From positions 1 through 29,680 of the forward strand of contig JAQUZL010000005.1 in the NCBI GenBank assembly GCA_028691385.1: 29,680 bases of DNA. The letters run 5' to 3'. Source of the stretch: Oscillospiraceae bacterium (GTDB lineage: Bacteria > Bacillota > Clostridia > Oscillospirales > Oscillospiraceae). The translations under genes and the position numbers were made by a program. Numbering within the stretch: the stretch's first letter is position 1; the number at the start of each line of letters is the position of its first letter. Positions 8,639 to 16,949 of this stretch are shown here, piece by piece. The notes below the pieces were generated by a model. It was not told the DNA's origin. It made no database searches and saw only the letters and a list, made by a program, of their open reading frames with translations.

Positions 8639-9763
8639 ATGAATGTGATCTTTACCTGCGGTGGCACCGGCGGCCATATCAACCCGGCCATCGCAGTGGC
8701 GAAATTGCTTCAGGCGCGCCACCCGGACGCCAACATTTTGTTTATCGGCGCGGAAAACGGCATGGAGTGCGATTTGGTGCCGCGGGAGGGCTTTGCCCTT
8801 GAAACATTGAAAATTTCCAATTTGCAGCGCTCTCTTTCTCCCAAAGGCATTTGCCATAACCTGGTCACCGCGGCGCACATTGCCGGCTCGATGCGGAAAG
8901 CGGATCGCATCATTCGCGCCTTTCGGCCCGACGTCATCATCGGCACCGGCGGCTATGCCAGCTTTCCGGCGCTAAAGCAGGGCATTCGCCGAAAAATTCC
9001 CACAGCGGTGCATGAATCCAACGCGGTGCCGGGACTTGCGACACGCTTGGTGAGCGGCGGCGTCAGCCGCATCATGGTTTCCTTTGAGGAGAGCAGATCC
9101 CTTTATGAGCACCCCGAACGCGTAATTGTGACGGGGACGCCTGTGCGCGAGGAATTTCTGTACTTAAAACGCGCGGCAGTGCGGGAAAAACTTGGACTTG
9201 ACGACCGGCCGCTGGTGCTGTCATACTGGGGCAGTCTTGGCGCGCGGGAAATGAATAAGAAAATCGCGCGATTCATCCAACTGGAATGCAAGCAGGAACC
9301 GTTTCAACACATCCATGCCACCGGCTCTTTCGGCTATCGGTGGATGCCGGATTTGCTCCGGGAAATGGGTGTGGAGCTGCACGCGCATCCATCGGTGGAT
9401 CTGCGAGAATATATTTACGATATGCCGGCGCTGATGGCGGCGGCCGATCTCATCATTTGCCGGGCGGGCGCGTCGACCATCAGCGAGGTGGCGGCGTCGG
9501 CCACGCCGTGCATTATGGTGCCATCGCCCAACGTGGCCGACAATCATCAGGAGAAAAACGCCAGAGTGCTGGAATCGCGCGGCGCGGCGATGGTGCTGCG
9601 GGAAAACGAGTGCGACGGCGACCGGCTGTTTGCCGCAGCACAGGCGCTGCTCTCACAGCCGGAAAAAACAGACGCCATGCGCAAGGCACTGTCAAAAATG
9701 GCGGTACTGGATGCGACCGAACGAATCTACCGTGTGATCCTGGAACTGGCAAAGGCGCAATAA
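8639..9763 (+). CDS. murG: UDP-GlcNAc:lipid I N-acetylglucosaminyltransferase MurG
   Basis: A 374-residue peripheral membrane GT28 enzyme that adds GlcNAc to lipid I to form lipid II. The N-terminal glycine loop CGGTGGHINPA, the second glycine loop GTGGYASFPA, the HESNAVPG segment and the C-terminal donor-site region CRAGASTISEV are all present. I chose the ATG at 8639 because AAGGGGG (8625-8631) is 7 nt upstream and the protein then begins MNVIFTCGGTGG as in the family; an in-frame GTG at 8633 is too close to that site. It starts 18 nt after ftsW. Confidence 0.96.
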   Translation: MNVIFTCGGTGGHINPAIAVAKLLQARHPDANILFIGAENGMECDLVPREGFALETLKISNLQRSLSPKGICHNLVTAAHIAGSMRKADRIIRAFRPDVIIGTGGYASFPALKQGIRRKIPTAVHESNAVPGLATRLVSGGVSRIMVSFEESRSLYEHPERVIVTGTPVREEFLYLKRAAVREKLGLDDRPLVLSYWGSLGAREMNKKIARFIQLECKQEPFQHIHATGSFGYRWMPDLLREMGVELHAHPSVDLREYIYDMPALMAAADLIICRAGASTISEVAASATPCIMVPSPNVADNHQEKNARVLESRGAAMVLRENECDGDRLFAAAQALLSQPEKTDAMRKALSKMAVLDATERIYRVILELAKAQ

Positions 9764-9816
9764 TCCCGCGCCCGGCATAGGATGCGATGTGTTAAATCCT
9801 GTGCGGAGGGCGAAAA

Positions 9817-11079
9817 ATGGAACAGTTATCTCTATACGGCGGATATGCGCTGTCCGGCGAAACGACGGTACAGGGCGCAAAAAACAGCGCGCTGCCAATT
9901 TTGGCGGCGACGGTACTTTCCGGAGAAGAATGCATCTTAGAGAATTGTCCGCATTTGAGCGATGTGGAAACAGCCTGTGAGATTCTGCGCTACCTCGGCG
10001 CGCAGTGCACATGGGAGGGGGAAACCCTTTTCGTCTGCTGCAAAGACCTGCGGGAAAACACCATACCGCAGGCACTGATGCAAAAAATGCGCTCGTCGAT
10101 TCTGTTTCTCGGCGCGCTGTGCGCCAGAACCGGACGCGCGGAGCTGTCCATGCCGGGCGGATGCCAACTGGGCGATCGCCCCATTGATCTGCATATCGAC
10201 GCGCTGCGCGCGCTGGGCGCGGTGGTGGAAACGAGCGATGCAATCGTTTACTGCCAAGGCGGCGATATGGGCGGCGGAAGCTATCGCTTTCCATTTCCGA
10301 GCGTGGGCGCGACGGAAAACGCCATGCTGGCCGCGATGGGCTGCAAAGGCCCGGTCAGTCTGGAAAATCCGGCCAAAGAGCCGGAGATCAGTGATCTTGG
10401 CGTATTTCTGCAACAGCTTGGCGCAACAGTCGGCGGCATCGGCACGGAGGTCATGACAATTTTGCCACCGCAAGCGTGCAAGCCCGTGCGGCACCGGATC
10501 ATTCCGGATCGCATCGCTGCGGCTACTTATCTCTGCGCGGTCGCCTCGGCCGGCGGAAAAATTGTGCTGCAAAACGTGGACGCGTCCCAGCTGACTGCGG
10601 TGATTGCGCCGCTGCGGCGCGCGGGCTGCAAAATCCGGATACGGGGCGATACCCTGACAGCGGCCAGAACCGGCGCGCTGGCAGCGCCCGGTATGGTGGC
10701 AACCGCGCCCTATCCTGGGTTTCCGACGGATGCGCAGACCATGCTCCTTGCGGCCATGCTGCGCGCCGATGGCATTACGGGCGTGCAGGAACGAATCTTC
10801 TCCGATCGCTTTCGCCAACTGCCACAGCTGCAAAAGCTGGGCGCAGAGATTACCATTGTGGCCGATACCGCCTATGTGACGGGCGTACGGCGCCTGTATG
10901 GCGCGCAGATGCGCGCGACCGACCTGCGCGGCGGGGCGGCGCTGGCCGTGGCGGCGCTGGCGGCCGAGGGAGAGAGCATCATCACCGCGCTGGATCATCT
11001 TGATCGCGGCTATGAACACATTGAACGGGATCTTTGCAATCTCGGCGCGAAAGCGGAACGTAAAATAAGCACACGCTGA
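9817..11079 (+). CDS. murA: UDP-GlcNAc 1-carboxyvinyltransferase MurA
   Basis: A 420-residue enzyme for the first committed step of peptidoglycan synthesis: transfer of enolpyruvate from PEP to UDP-GlcNAc. The PEP-contacting Lys22-Asn23 pair (QGAKNSALPI) is conserved. The active-site loop reads PGGCQLGDRPIDLH with the catalytic cysteine at residue 116, so the protein should be fosfomycin-sensitive unlike Asp-containing variants (inference from the family). The length is typical. GGAGGGCG precedes the ATG. Placement of murA between murG and ftsQ is seen in a number of Clostridia. Confidence 0.97.
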   Translation: MEQLSLYGGYALSGETTVQGAKNSALPILAATVLSGEECILENCPHLSDVETACEILRYLGAQCTWEGETLFVCCKDLRENTIPQALMQKMRSSILFLGALCARTGRAELSMPGGCQLGDRPIDLHIDALRALGAVVETSDAIVYCQGGDMGGGSYRFPFPSVGATENAMLAAMGCKGPVSLENPAKEPEISDLGVFLQQLGATVGGIGTEVMTILPPQACKPVRHRIIPDRIAAATYLCAVASAGGKIVLQNVDASQLTAVIAPLRRAGCKIRIRGDTLTAARTGALAAPGMVATAPYPGFPTDAQTMLLAAMLRADGITGVQERIFSDRFRQLPQLQKLGAEITIVADTAYVTGVRRLYGAQMRATDLRGGAALAVAALAAEGESIITALDHLDRGYEHIERDLCNLGAKAERKISTR

Positions 11080-11093
11080 AGGAATGAAACAAT

Positions 11094-11846
11094 ATGGCAA
11101 AACAAACGAAACGGCGCAGACGCAGATCAAACGGATTTGCAATTCGACTCATTACGATGCTTGCGGTGATACTGGCGGTTCTGTTCTGCGTTTTTTTGTT
11201 TTTCAGAATTGAAACCATTGCCGTAAGCGGCAGCACCCATTATACCGATGAGGAAATTGTGTCCGCATCCGGGCTGAGCGTGGGCGACAACCTGATGCTG
11301 ATGAACAAATCGGCGGCGGCAAGCGACATGATGGCGTGGCTGCCCTATGTGCAGCGGGTGAAGATCAGCAGAAAGCTGCCGGGGACGGCGGTGATTACCG
11401 TGCAGGAGTGCAACGCGGTGGCCGCAGCCCAGGATGAAAGCGGCGCGTGGTGGCTTTTGGGCGCGGACTGCAAGCTTCTCGAGCAGATAGACGCGGCCAA
11501 TGCGGAGCAGTACATGGCGCTGACCGGCGTGACGCTCACCGCGCCGGTCATTGGATGCATTGCGCAGGCGACGCAGGAGGACGCCATTGGGGCGGCTGCG
11601 ACGATGCTGACCGCAATGGAACAGTATGCGCTGCTGGATGTCATCACCGGCGTGGATCTCACAAAGCTCTATGCCGTCGAGATTTGGTATGGCAAACGCT
11701 TTGAGATTAAGCTGGGCAGCACGGATAATTTGGCTTATAAAATCCAGTATTTACAGGCGGTGCTGAAAAATCTCAACGAAAACCAGAGCGGTGTGATTGA
11801 TTTGACCTTCGAAAATGACGCGGTCGCAAGATTTTTGCCCTGGTAA
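11094..11846 (+). CDS. ftsQ: Cell division protein FtsQ/DivIB
   Basis: A 250-residue bitopic membrane protein. A very basic cytoplasmic tail (KQTKRRRRRS) precedes one transmembrane helix (about residues 17-38). It is followed by an extracellular POTRA domain (about 40-108: IETIAVSGSTHYTDEEIV to KLPGTAVITVQE) and a beta domain. The FtsQ/DivIB protein links FtsL and DivIC and regulates septal peptidoglycan synthesis. The gene begins 14 nt after murA with AAGGA upstream, and is the last gene before the ftsZ promoter. Confidence 0.92.
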   Translation: MAKQTKRRRRRSNGFAIRLITMLAVILAVLFCVFLFFRIETIAVSGSTHYTDEEIVSASGLSVGDNLMLMNKSAAASDMMAWLPYVQRVKISRKLPGTAVITVQECNAVAAAQDESGAWWLLGADCKLLEQIDAANAEQYMALTGVTLTAPVIGCIAQATQEDAIGAAATMLTAMEQYALLDVITGVDLTKLYAVEIWYGKRFEIKLGSTDNLAYKIQYLQAVLKNLNENQSGVIDLTFENDAVARFLPW

Positions 11847-11879
11847 TGCGGAAAACTTTGAATTTATCTCAGCTGCCTA

Positions 11880-11908
11880 TTGACCACAACACAAATTAGA
11901 GATAAAAT
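11880..11908 (+). promoter_or_regulatory. Sigma-A-type promoter of ftsZ
   Basis: TTGACC (11880-11885), a 17-bp spacer and TAAAAT (11903-11908), each one mismatch from consensus, in the 131-bp AT-rich gap between ftsQ and ftsZ. It would let ftsZ be expressed apart from the upstream cluster. Confidence 0.75.
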
Positions 11909-11977
11909 AGAAACGTTAAAATGGATTAGTATAAGTAGCAGTATGCTGCGTTAACAAACGATACAGGAGGATGCACA

Positions 11978-13063
11978 ATGTCCGAAGTTATGGAAGACAA
12001 GGTTGTAAATATTAAGGTCATTGGTGTGGGCGGCGCTGGCAACAATGTCGTCAACCGTATGATTTCCGCCGGTGTGAGCGGCGTTGAGTTTATTGTCATC
12101 AACACGGATCGGCAGGATCTCAACAAGTCCAAGTGCGATAACAAAATCCAGATCGGCGAAAAGCTGACCGGCGGCATGGGCGCCGGCTCCAAGCCGGAGA
12201 TTGGCCAGAAGTCCGCTGAGGAAAGCCGCGCGGCAATCTCCAAGTGCCTGGAGGGCACTGACATGGTGTTTATCACGGCAGGCATGGGCGGCGGCACCGG
12301 CACCGGCGCTGCCCCGATCATTGCGGATCTCGCAAGAGAAGCCGGTATCCTGACGGTTGGCGTTGTGACCAAGCCCTTCAAATTTGAGGGTGCAAACCGG
12401 ATGCGTCAGGCGGAGTCCGGCATCACCGCGCTCAGCTCTAAGGTCGATTCGTTGGTCATCATCCCCAACGATCGCCTGAAATATGTGACCGACCAGAAGA
12501 TTACCTTTGCCAACGCATTCGGCATTGCGGATGATGTGCTCAAGCAGGCGGTCACCTCCATTTCGGGACTGGTCGGCTATTCCGAGAATGTTATCATTAA
12601 CCTGGACTTTGCGGACGTTTCTTCGGTCATGCGCAACGCAGGCCACGCCCACATGGGCGTTGGTGTTGCATCCGGCAAGGACAAGGCAGAGCAGGCTGCG
12701 GCTGCGGCTGTTTCCAGCCCGTTGCTGGAAACCTCCATCAATGGCGCTACCGGCGTGTTGATTAACGTCACCGGCGCGCCGGATCTTGGCTTGGACGATG
12801 TGGAAACCGCTGCCAATATTGTCATGGAAGCGGCGAATTCCGACGCCAACATTATCTTTGGCGCAGCGTTCTCCGACGAGTTTGAGGATCAGATGCGTGT
12901 CACCGTCATTGCCACCGGCTTTGACGGCAAGCAGGAATCGGCGTCCACCGGCGCGTTTACGCAGGCGGGCGACAAGGCCAAGGACACCACCAAGGCAGCG
13001 CCTGCGGCAACCTCCGATCAGGACTGGGACGAGGAACTGTTCAAAATCTTCAACAAACGGTAA
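11978..13063 (+). CDS. ftsZ: Cell division GTPase FtsZ
   Basis: A 361-residue tubulin-like GTPase that forms the Z-ring. The glycine-rich start (VGGAGNNVVNRMI), the tubulin signature GGGTGTG at residues 104-110 and the T7-loop region (NLDFADVSSVM) are all intact, followed by the C-terminal domain to about residue 317. A Lys/Ala/Thr-rich linker leads to the C-terminal peptide DWDEELFKIFNKR, which keeps the acidic-hydrophobic-basic pattern but lacks the usual IPxFLR core. An excellent AGGAGG site precedes the ATG. It has its own promoter and a strong terminator. ftsA is not adjacent. Confidence 0.98.
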   Translation: MSEVMEDKVVNIKVIGVGGAGNNVVNRMISAGVSGVEFIVINTDRQDLNKSKCDNKIQIGEKLTGGMGAGSKPEIGQKSAEESRAAISKCLEGTDMVFITAGMGGGTGTGAAPIIADLAREAGILTVGVVTKPFKFEGANRMRQAESGITALSSKVDSLVIIPNDRLKYVTDQKITFANAFGIADDVLKQAVTSISGLVGYSENVIINLDFADVSSVMRNAGHAHMGVGVASGKDKAEQAAAAAVSSPLLETSINGATGVLINVTGAPDLGLDDVETAANIVMEAANSDANIIFGAAFSDEFEDQMRVTVIATGFDGKQESASTGAFTQAGDKAKDTTKAAPAATSDQDWDEELFKIFNKR

Positions 13064-13068
13064 AATCA

Positions 13069-13102
13069 AACCGCAGCACAGAAATCTGTGCTGCGGTTTT
13101 TT
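13069..13102 (+). terminator. Intrinsic terminator of ftsZ / dcw cluster
   Basis: 13-bp perfect stem (13069-13081 with 13086-13098, containing CCGCAGCACAG), 4-nt loop AAAT and a run of six T ending at 13102, 6 nt after the ftsZ stop. Confidence 0.95.
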
Positions 13103-13119
13103 ACGACCGCGCATGGCGT

Positions 13120-13159
13120 AAAAAAATCCCGGTTTCATCTGTGATGAAACCGGGATTTT
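13120..13159 (-). terminator. Intrinsic terminator of purA
   Basis: 17-bp perfect stem (13123-13139 with 13143-13159) with a 3-nt loop, 2 nt beyond the purA stop. Read on the - strand it ends in a run of T (complement of A at 13120-13126). With the ftsZ terminator it separates two convergent units. Confidence 0.93.
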
Positions 13160-13161
13160 GC

Positions 13162-14442
13162 TTAACGGTATAGAATTTCGTGACGCTTGGGGCCCGTGGA
13201 AACAATTTTGATCGGTACGCCGATCTGGGCTTCCAGAAACGCCACATAGTCTTTGGCGGCCTGGGGCAGCGCATCCCAGCTGGTGATGCCACGAATATCG
13301 CACTGCCAGCCCGGCAGGACGGTAAAGATGGGCTTTGCTTTCATCAGCTCCGGCGTGACGGGGAAGTCGGTGATGCGCTTGCCGTCAATCTCGTAACCGG
13401 TGCAGACTGGGATTTCGTTCAAATAGCCAAGCACGTCCAGACACGTCAGCGCGACCTCGGTTGCACCTTGCACCATGCAGCCATATTTTGTGGCGATGGC
13501 GTCAAACCAGCCGACGCGGCGCGGACGGCCGGTGGTCGCGCCAAATTCGCCCTTGTCGCCGCCACGGCGGCGCAGCTCATCGCCGGCGTCGCCCAGCAGC
13601 TCACTGACAAACGGCTCGGTTTTCGAGCCGACGCAGGAGGAATAGGCCTTGGTCACGCAGATGACCTCCTTGATGGCAGTGGGCGGAACGGCAGCGCCGA
13701 TGCAGCCAAAGCCTGCCAAAGTGTGCGAAGAGGTCGTCATGGGGTAAATGCCGAGATCAGGATCCTTCATAGAGCCAAGCTGACCTTCCAAAAGGATGGT
13801 CTTGCCGTCCTTCAGCGCGTTGTGCACGAACAGCACCGCGTCGCCAACATAGGGGCGCAGCCGCTCCCGGTAGCCCACCAGCGTTTCATAAAGCGCGTTC
13901 ACATCCAGCGGCGGCTTGTGGTACAGATGCGCAAAGAGAACGTTTTTGACCTCAACCGCCCGGCGCAGCCGATCCATCAGCCGTGCGTCATCATACAGAT
14001 CGCAGATCTGAATGCCGGTTTTGGCATATTTATCGGAATAAAACGGCGCAATGCCGCTCTTGGTCGAGCCGAAGGCCTTGCCACCCAGCCGCTCTTCCTC
14101 GTAGGCGTCCTGCAGCGTGTGGTAGGGCATCAAAATCTGCGCGCGCTCGGAAATGATGATTTTGGGAACCGGTACGCCCTGACTTGTAATGGACTCCAGT
14201 TCGCTGAGAAATTTCTCAATGTCAACAGCGACGCCGTTGCCAATAATGTTAGTAATATGTGGGTAAAATGTGCCGGAGGGCAAAATGTGAAGCGCAAAAC
14301 GGCCATAATCATTGATAATTGTGTGGCCGGCATTTGCGCCGCCCTGGAAGCGGATGACGACATCCGAGGATTCCGCCAGCAAATCGGTGATTTTACCTTT
14401 CCCTTCGTCGCCCCAGTTGGCGCCGACGATTGCCTTGATCAT
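13162..14442 (-). CDS. purA: Adenylosuccinate synthetase PurA
   Basis: A 426-residue cytoplasmic enzyme that joins IMP and aspartate with GTP to give adenylosuccinate, the branch-point step of AMP synthesis. The GTP-binding start GANWGDEGKGK, the IMP loop QGGANAGHTI, the switch and catalytic segments (including TTGRPRRVGWFD) and the C-terminal guanine-binding end STGPKRHEIL are all present. I chose the ATG at 14442 because GGGAGG lies about 8 nt upstream and the product then begins MIKAIVGANWGDEG as in the family; an in-frame start 12 codons upstream lacks a ribosome site. It has its own promoter and terminator and is convergent with the ftsZ cluster. Confidence 0.97.
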   Translation of the reverse strand: MIKAIVGANWGDEGKGKITDLLAESSDVVIRFQGGANAGHTIINDYGRFALHILPSGTFYPHITNIIGNGVAVDIEKFLSELESITSQGVPVPKIIISERAQILMPYHTLQDAYEEERLGGKAFGSTKSGIAPFYSDKYAKTGIQICDLYDDARLMDRLRRAVEVKNVLFAHLYHKPPLDVNALYETLVGYRERLRPYVGDAVLFVHNALKDGKTILLEGQLGSMKDPDLGIYPMTTSSHTLAGFGCIGAAVPPTAIKEVICVTKAYSSCVGSKTEPFVSELLGDAGDELRRRGGDKGEFGATTGRPRRVGWFDAIATKYGCMVQGATEVALTCLDVLGYLNEIPVCTGYEIDGKRITDFPVTPELMKAKPIFTVLPGWQCDIRGITSWDALPQAAKDYVAFLEAQIGVPIKIVSTGPKRHEILYR

Positions 14443-14520
14443 AATGAGATCCTCCCTGTACAGGGTTTTGCAATCCACCTGGATTTGCCCTATCCTGCAC
14501 CTATCCCTCTAATACTTGAC

Positions 14521-14549
14521 ATTATAACGGATGACATCCGATTGTGCAA
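14521..14549 (-). promoter_or_regulatory. purA promoter with inverted repeat in the spacer
   Basis: On the - strand: TTGCAC (14549-14544), exact 17-bp spacer, perfect TATAAT (14526-14521). The spacer holds the inverted repeat CGGATG-A-CATCCG (14528-14540), well placed for a repressor operator. No known PurR-type box is evident, so the regulator is unknown. Confidence 0.78.
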
Positions 14550-14583
14550 GGTTCGATTCCTGATTCTCCGGGAATTTTCGCGC

Positions 14584-14612
14584 TTTACTTTCATTCGGTA
14601 GAGTGTTAATAT
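14584..14612 (+). promoter_or_regulatory. Putative promoter of the yerC-hslO unit
   Basis: TTTACT (14584-14589), 17-bp spacer, TAATAT (14607-14612), 25 nt upstream of yerC. Both boxes are imperfect. It is divergent from the purA promoter. Confidence 0.45.
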
Positions 14613-14637
14613 ATGAATCAGCATCGGAGGTGCGAAA

Positions 14638-14934
14638 ATGAACAACAAGAATAAGCGGACAGATCCAAACCATGCGTTGTATCATGCGCTGTTACAGCTG
14701 CATACTGCGGAGGAGTGCTATCGCTTTTTTACGGATTTGTGCACAGTTTCCGAGATGAAGGCGATGGAGCAGCGATATGACGTCGCGGAGCTGCTCGATG
14801 GCGGCAGTGTCTATAATGAAATTCAGGAAAAAACCGGTGCGTCGAGTACGACCATCGGCCGCGTGAACAAATGCCTGAACTATGGCTCGGACGGATATAA
14901 AATGATCCTCGGGCGCATGGAGCAGTCCAAGTGA
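14638..14934 (+). CDS. yerC: YerC/YecD family TrpR-like DNA-binding protein
   Basis: A 98-residue cytoplasmic protein of the TrpR superfamily (YerC/YecD), found through Firmicutes. It is all-helical, with a predicted helix-turn-helix in the second half (VYNEIQEKTGASSTTIGRVN) that resembles the DNA-reading helices of the Trp repressor. The family segment LCTVSEMKAMEQRYDVAELL is present. Its targets and effector are not known from sequence. CGGAGGTG precedes the ATG. The stop overlaps the next gene by 4 nt (GTGA). Confidence 0.88.
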   Translation: MNNKNKRTDPNHALYHALLQLHTAEECYRFFTDLCTVSEMKAMEQRYDVAELLDGGSVYNEIQEKTGASSTTIGRVNKCLNYGSDGYKMILGRMEQSK

Positions 14935-15677
14935 GCGCCTATGGCGCGCTGGCCGGTTCCTATGACCGGCTGACCAGCGATGTGGACTATGATGGGATTT
15001 TGACCTATCTGGACAGCTTGCTGCAAAAGGAAAAGAAAGCGCCGCAGACGGTGCTGGATTTGTGCTGCGGCACCGGCTCGATGGCGGTGCGCATGGCGCA
15101 AAGAGGCTGGCAGGTGACCGGCGTGGACGCCTCCGAGGAAATGCTGACCATGGCCACCGATAAGGCGGCGGGCCTGCCGGACGATCTGCGGCCGTTTTTC
15201 GCCTGCCAGCTGGCGCAAAAGCTGCGCCTGCCGGCACCGGTAGATCTTGCGATTTGCTGCCTTGACAGTTTAAATTATCTCACAAAGCCTGCCGACTGCG
15301 AGATGGCCGTGCGCCGGGTCTATCAGGCGCTGAAGCCCGGCGGGCTGTTCGTATTCGATCTGAACACGCCGGAAAAGCTTCGCGCGATGGATGATCAGGT
15401 GTTCCTCGATGAGGACGACGACGTTTACTGCGTCTGGCGCGGCAGCTTTGACGCCAAGACCAAAATCTGCACCTATGGTATGGATTTGTTTCAGCGCGAT
15501 GGCAATATTTGGCGGCGCAGTCTGGAGGAGCACGAGGAATATGCCTATACCATTGGCCAGATGACCCAATATCTCGCCCAGGCCGGCTTCACCGGAATTA
15601 AGGTTTATGGCGACCGATCGCTGAAAATCCCGCAAGCCGGGCAGCAGCGTATCTATTTTACTGCATTGAAGGAGTAA
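14931..15677 (+). CDS. Class I SAM-dependent methyltransferase
   Basis: A 248-residue Rossmann-fold methyltransferase. The SAM-binding motif I is clear (VLDLCCGTGSMAVRMA, about residues 42-57), followed by the acidic end of strand 2 (VTGVDASEEML) and motif IV (LAICCLDSLNYL). The substrate is not identifiable; it resembles small-molecule or YqeM-type methyltransferases common in Clostridia. The start is a GTG overlapping the yerC stop; GGAG lies about 8 nt upstream and the product then begins with the family-typical YGALAGSYDRLTSDVDY. It probably forms an operon with yerC and hslO. Confidence 0.85.
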   Translation: MSAYGALAGSYDRLTSDVDYDGILTYLDSLLQKEKKAPQTVLDLCCGTGSMAVRMAQRGWQVTGVDASEEMLTMATDKAAGLPDDLRPFFACQLAQKLRLPAPVDLAICCLDSLNYLTKPADCEMAVRRVYQALKPGGLFVFDLNTPEKLRAMDDQVFLDEDDDVYCVWRGSFDAKTKICTYGMDLFQRDGNIWRRSLEEHEEYAYTIGQMTQYLAQAGFTGIKVYGDRSLKIPQAGQQRIYFTALKE

Positions 15678-15683
15678 CCATTC

Positions 15684-16574
15684 ATGACCGACGAAATTGT
15701 GCGCGCCGTATCTGCCGACGGTATGCTGAAAGCAATGGCAATTTGCTCAACCGATTTAGTAGAGCGCGCCAGACAGATTCACAAAACACTGCCGACGGCC
15801 ACGGCGGCACTGGGTCGCCTGCTCACGGCCTGCTCGATGATGGGTGACACCCAGAAAGCGGAGGATGGCTCTTTGACCCTCCAAATCAAGGGCGGCGGAC
15901 CGCTTGGCACGCTCATTGCGACCTCTGACAGCGATGGCAATGTCCGTGGCTGGGTGGAGCATCCGGAAATTTCTCTGATGGAGAAGTATCGCGGCAAGCT
16001 GGACGTCGGCGCGGCGGTGGGCACGGATGGCACCTTGACGGTCATTCGCGATCTGCATATGAAAGACCCATATGTGGGCAGCGTTGCGCTGGCTTCCGGA
16101 GAAGTCGCCGAGGATGTGACGGCCTACTTTGCGCAGAGCGAGCAAATCCCCACGGCCTGCGCGCTGGGCGTGCTGGTGAATACCGATCAGCGCGTGAAAG
16201 CGGCCGGCGGCTATCTCATTCAGGTACTGCCGGGGGCTTCGGATGCGCTGATTGACCAAATCGAAACGGGAATCACCGCCGCGGGCAATGTGACGGAAAT
16301 GCTGGATACCGGAATCTCAGCCGAGCAGATGCTGCGGCGCGTGCTGTCCGGCATCCAAATGGAGATTTTGCAGACGAAGCCGGTGGAGTATCGGTGCTAT
16401 TGTTCCCGGGAGCGGGTCAGGCGTGCGCTGGTAAGTCTTGGCAGAGAGGAACTGAAACAGGCGGTACAGGACCAGGAAACACTGGAGGTTGACTGCCAGT
16501 TTTGTGACCGGCTCTACCATTTTACACCAAAGGACATTTCCGACGTTCTGACAGAACTTGACCAAAAAAACTGA
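15684..16574 (+). CDS. hslO: Redox-regulated chaperone Hsp33
   Basis: A 296-residue cytoplasmic holdase that is switched on by oxidative unfolding. The N-terminal domain signatures (QIKGGGPLGTLIATSDSDGN, VRGWVEHP, LTVIRDLHMKDPYVG) are all present. The C-terminal redox switch contains the four zinc-binding cysteines as CYC (after VEYR) and CQFC, matching the family CxC-CxxC pattern, so the sensor should work. It begins 6 nt after the methyltransferase stop, with AAGGAG overlapping the end of that gene. No terminator is evident before the tRNA promoter. Confidence 0.96.
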   Translation: MTDEIVRAVSADGMLKAMAICSTDLVERARQIHKTLPTATAALGRLLTACSMMGDTQKAEDGSLTLQIKGGGPLGTLIATSDSDGNVRGWVEHPEISLMEKYRGKLDVGAAVGTDGTLTVIRDLHMKDPYVGSVALASGEVAEDVTAYFAQSEQIPTACALGVLVNTDQRVKAAGGYLIQVLPGASDALIDQIETGITAAGNVTEMLDTGISAEQMLRRVLSGIQMEILQTKPVEYRCYCSRERVRRALVSLGREELKQAVQDQETLEVDCQFCDRLYHFTPKDISDVLTELDQKN

Positions 16575-16593
16575 AAAAAATTCAAAAAAGTGC

Positions 16594-16622
16594 TTGACAT
16601 TTTGGGCTCCGTTTTATATAAT
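16594..16622 (+). promoter_or_regulatory. Consensus promoter of the five-tRNA operon
   Basis: TTGACA (16594-16599), 17-bp spacer, TATAAT (16617-16622): a perfect sigma-A promoter 44 nt before tRNA-Val, preceded by an A-rich stretch that could act as an UP element. Confidence 0.95.
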
Positions 16623-16666
16623 AAGCAAGCAGTCGAGATGAGACAGCAAAATGTGCTTGGGAGCAC

Positions 16667-16742
16667 GGGAGCATAGCTCAGCTGGGAGAGCACCTGCCTT
16701 ACAAGCAGGGGGTCACAGGTTCGAGCCCTGTTGTTCCCACCA
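16667..16742 (+). tRNA. tRNA-Val(TAC)
   Basis: A full cloverleaf: acceptor GGGAGCA pairs with TGTTCCC (one G-T), anticodon stem CCTGC/GCAGG, loop CTTACAA with anticodon TAC, T arm with TTCGAGC, encoded CCA at 16740-16742. First of five tRNAs. Confidence 0.95.
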
Positions 16743-16753
16743 TGTCTTTACTT

Positions 16754-16830
16754 GGCCCGGTAGTTCAGTTGGTTAGAACGCCAGCCTGTCACGCTGGAGG
16801 TCGTCAGTTCGAGCCTGATCCGGGTCGCCA
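16754..16830 (+). tRNA. tRNA-Asp(GTC)
   Basis: Acceptor GGCCCGG pairs with CCGGGTC, anticodon stem CCAGC/GCTGG, loop CTGTCAC with anticodon GTC, discriminator G (an Asp identity base), encoded CCA. Confidence 0.96.
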
Positions 16831-16860
16831 TACAAGCCAAGCCTTTTGGCTTGGCTTGTA
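16831..16860 (+). repeat. Perfect hairpin between tRNA-Asp and tRNA-Phe
   Basis: 13-bp stem (16831-16843 with 16848-16860) around a TTTT loop, directly abutting the CCA of tRNA-Asp. No T run follows, so it does not look like a standard terminator; a processing signal or partial terminator are possibilities. Confidence 0.7.
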
Positions 16861-16864
16861 ACTT

Positions 16865-16940
16865 GCCTCTGTAGCTCAGTTGGTAGAGCAGGGGACTGAA
16901 AATCCCCGTGTCGTTGGTTCGATTCCGACCGGAGGCACCA
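16865..16940 (+). tRNA. tRNA-Phe(GAA)
   Basis: Acceptor GCCTCTG pairs with CGGAGGC (one T-G), anticodon stem GGGGA/TCCCC, loop CTGAAAA with anticodon GAA, T loop TTCGATT, encoded CCA. Confidence 0.96.
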
Positions 16941-16949
16941 TTTTTTCAT

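Noticed and set aside
13180..14601. Open frame of 473 codons on the + strand opposite purA
   Set aside because: Antisense to an intact purA with its own promoter and terminator; composition (His/Arg-rich) is that of a shadow frame.
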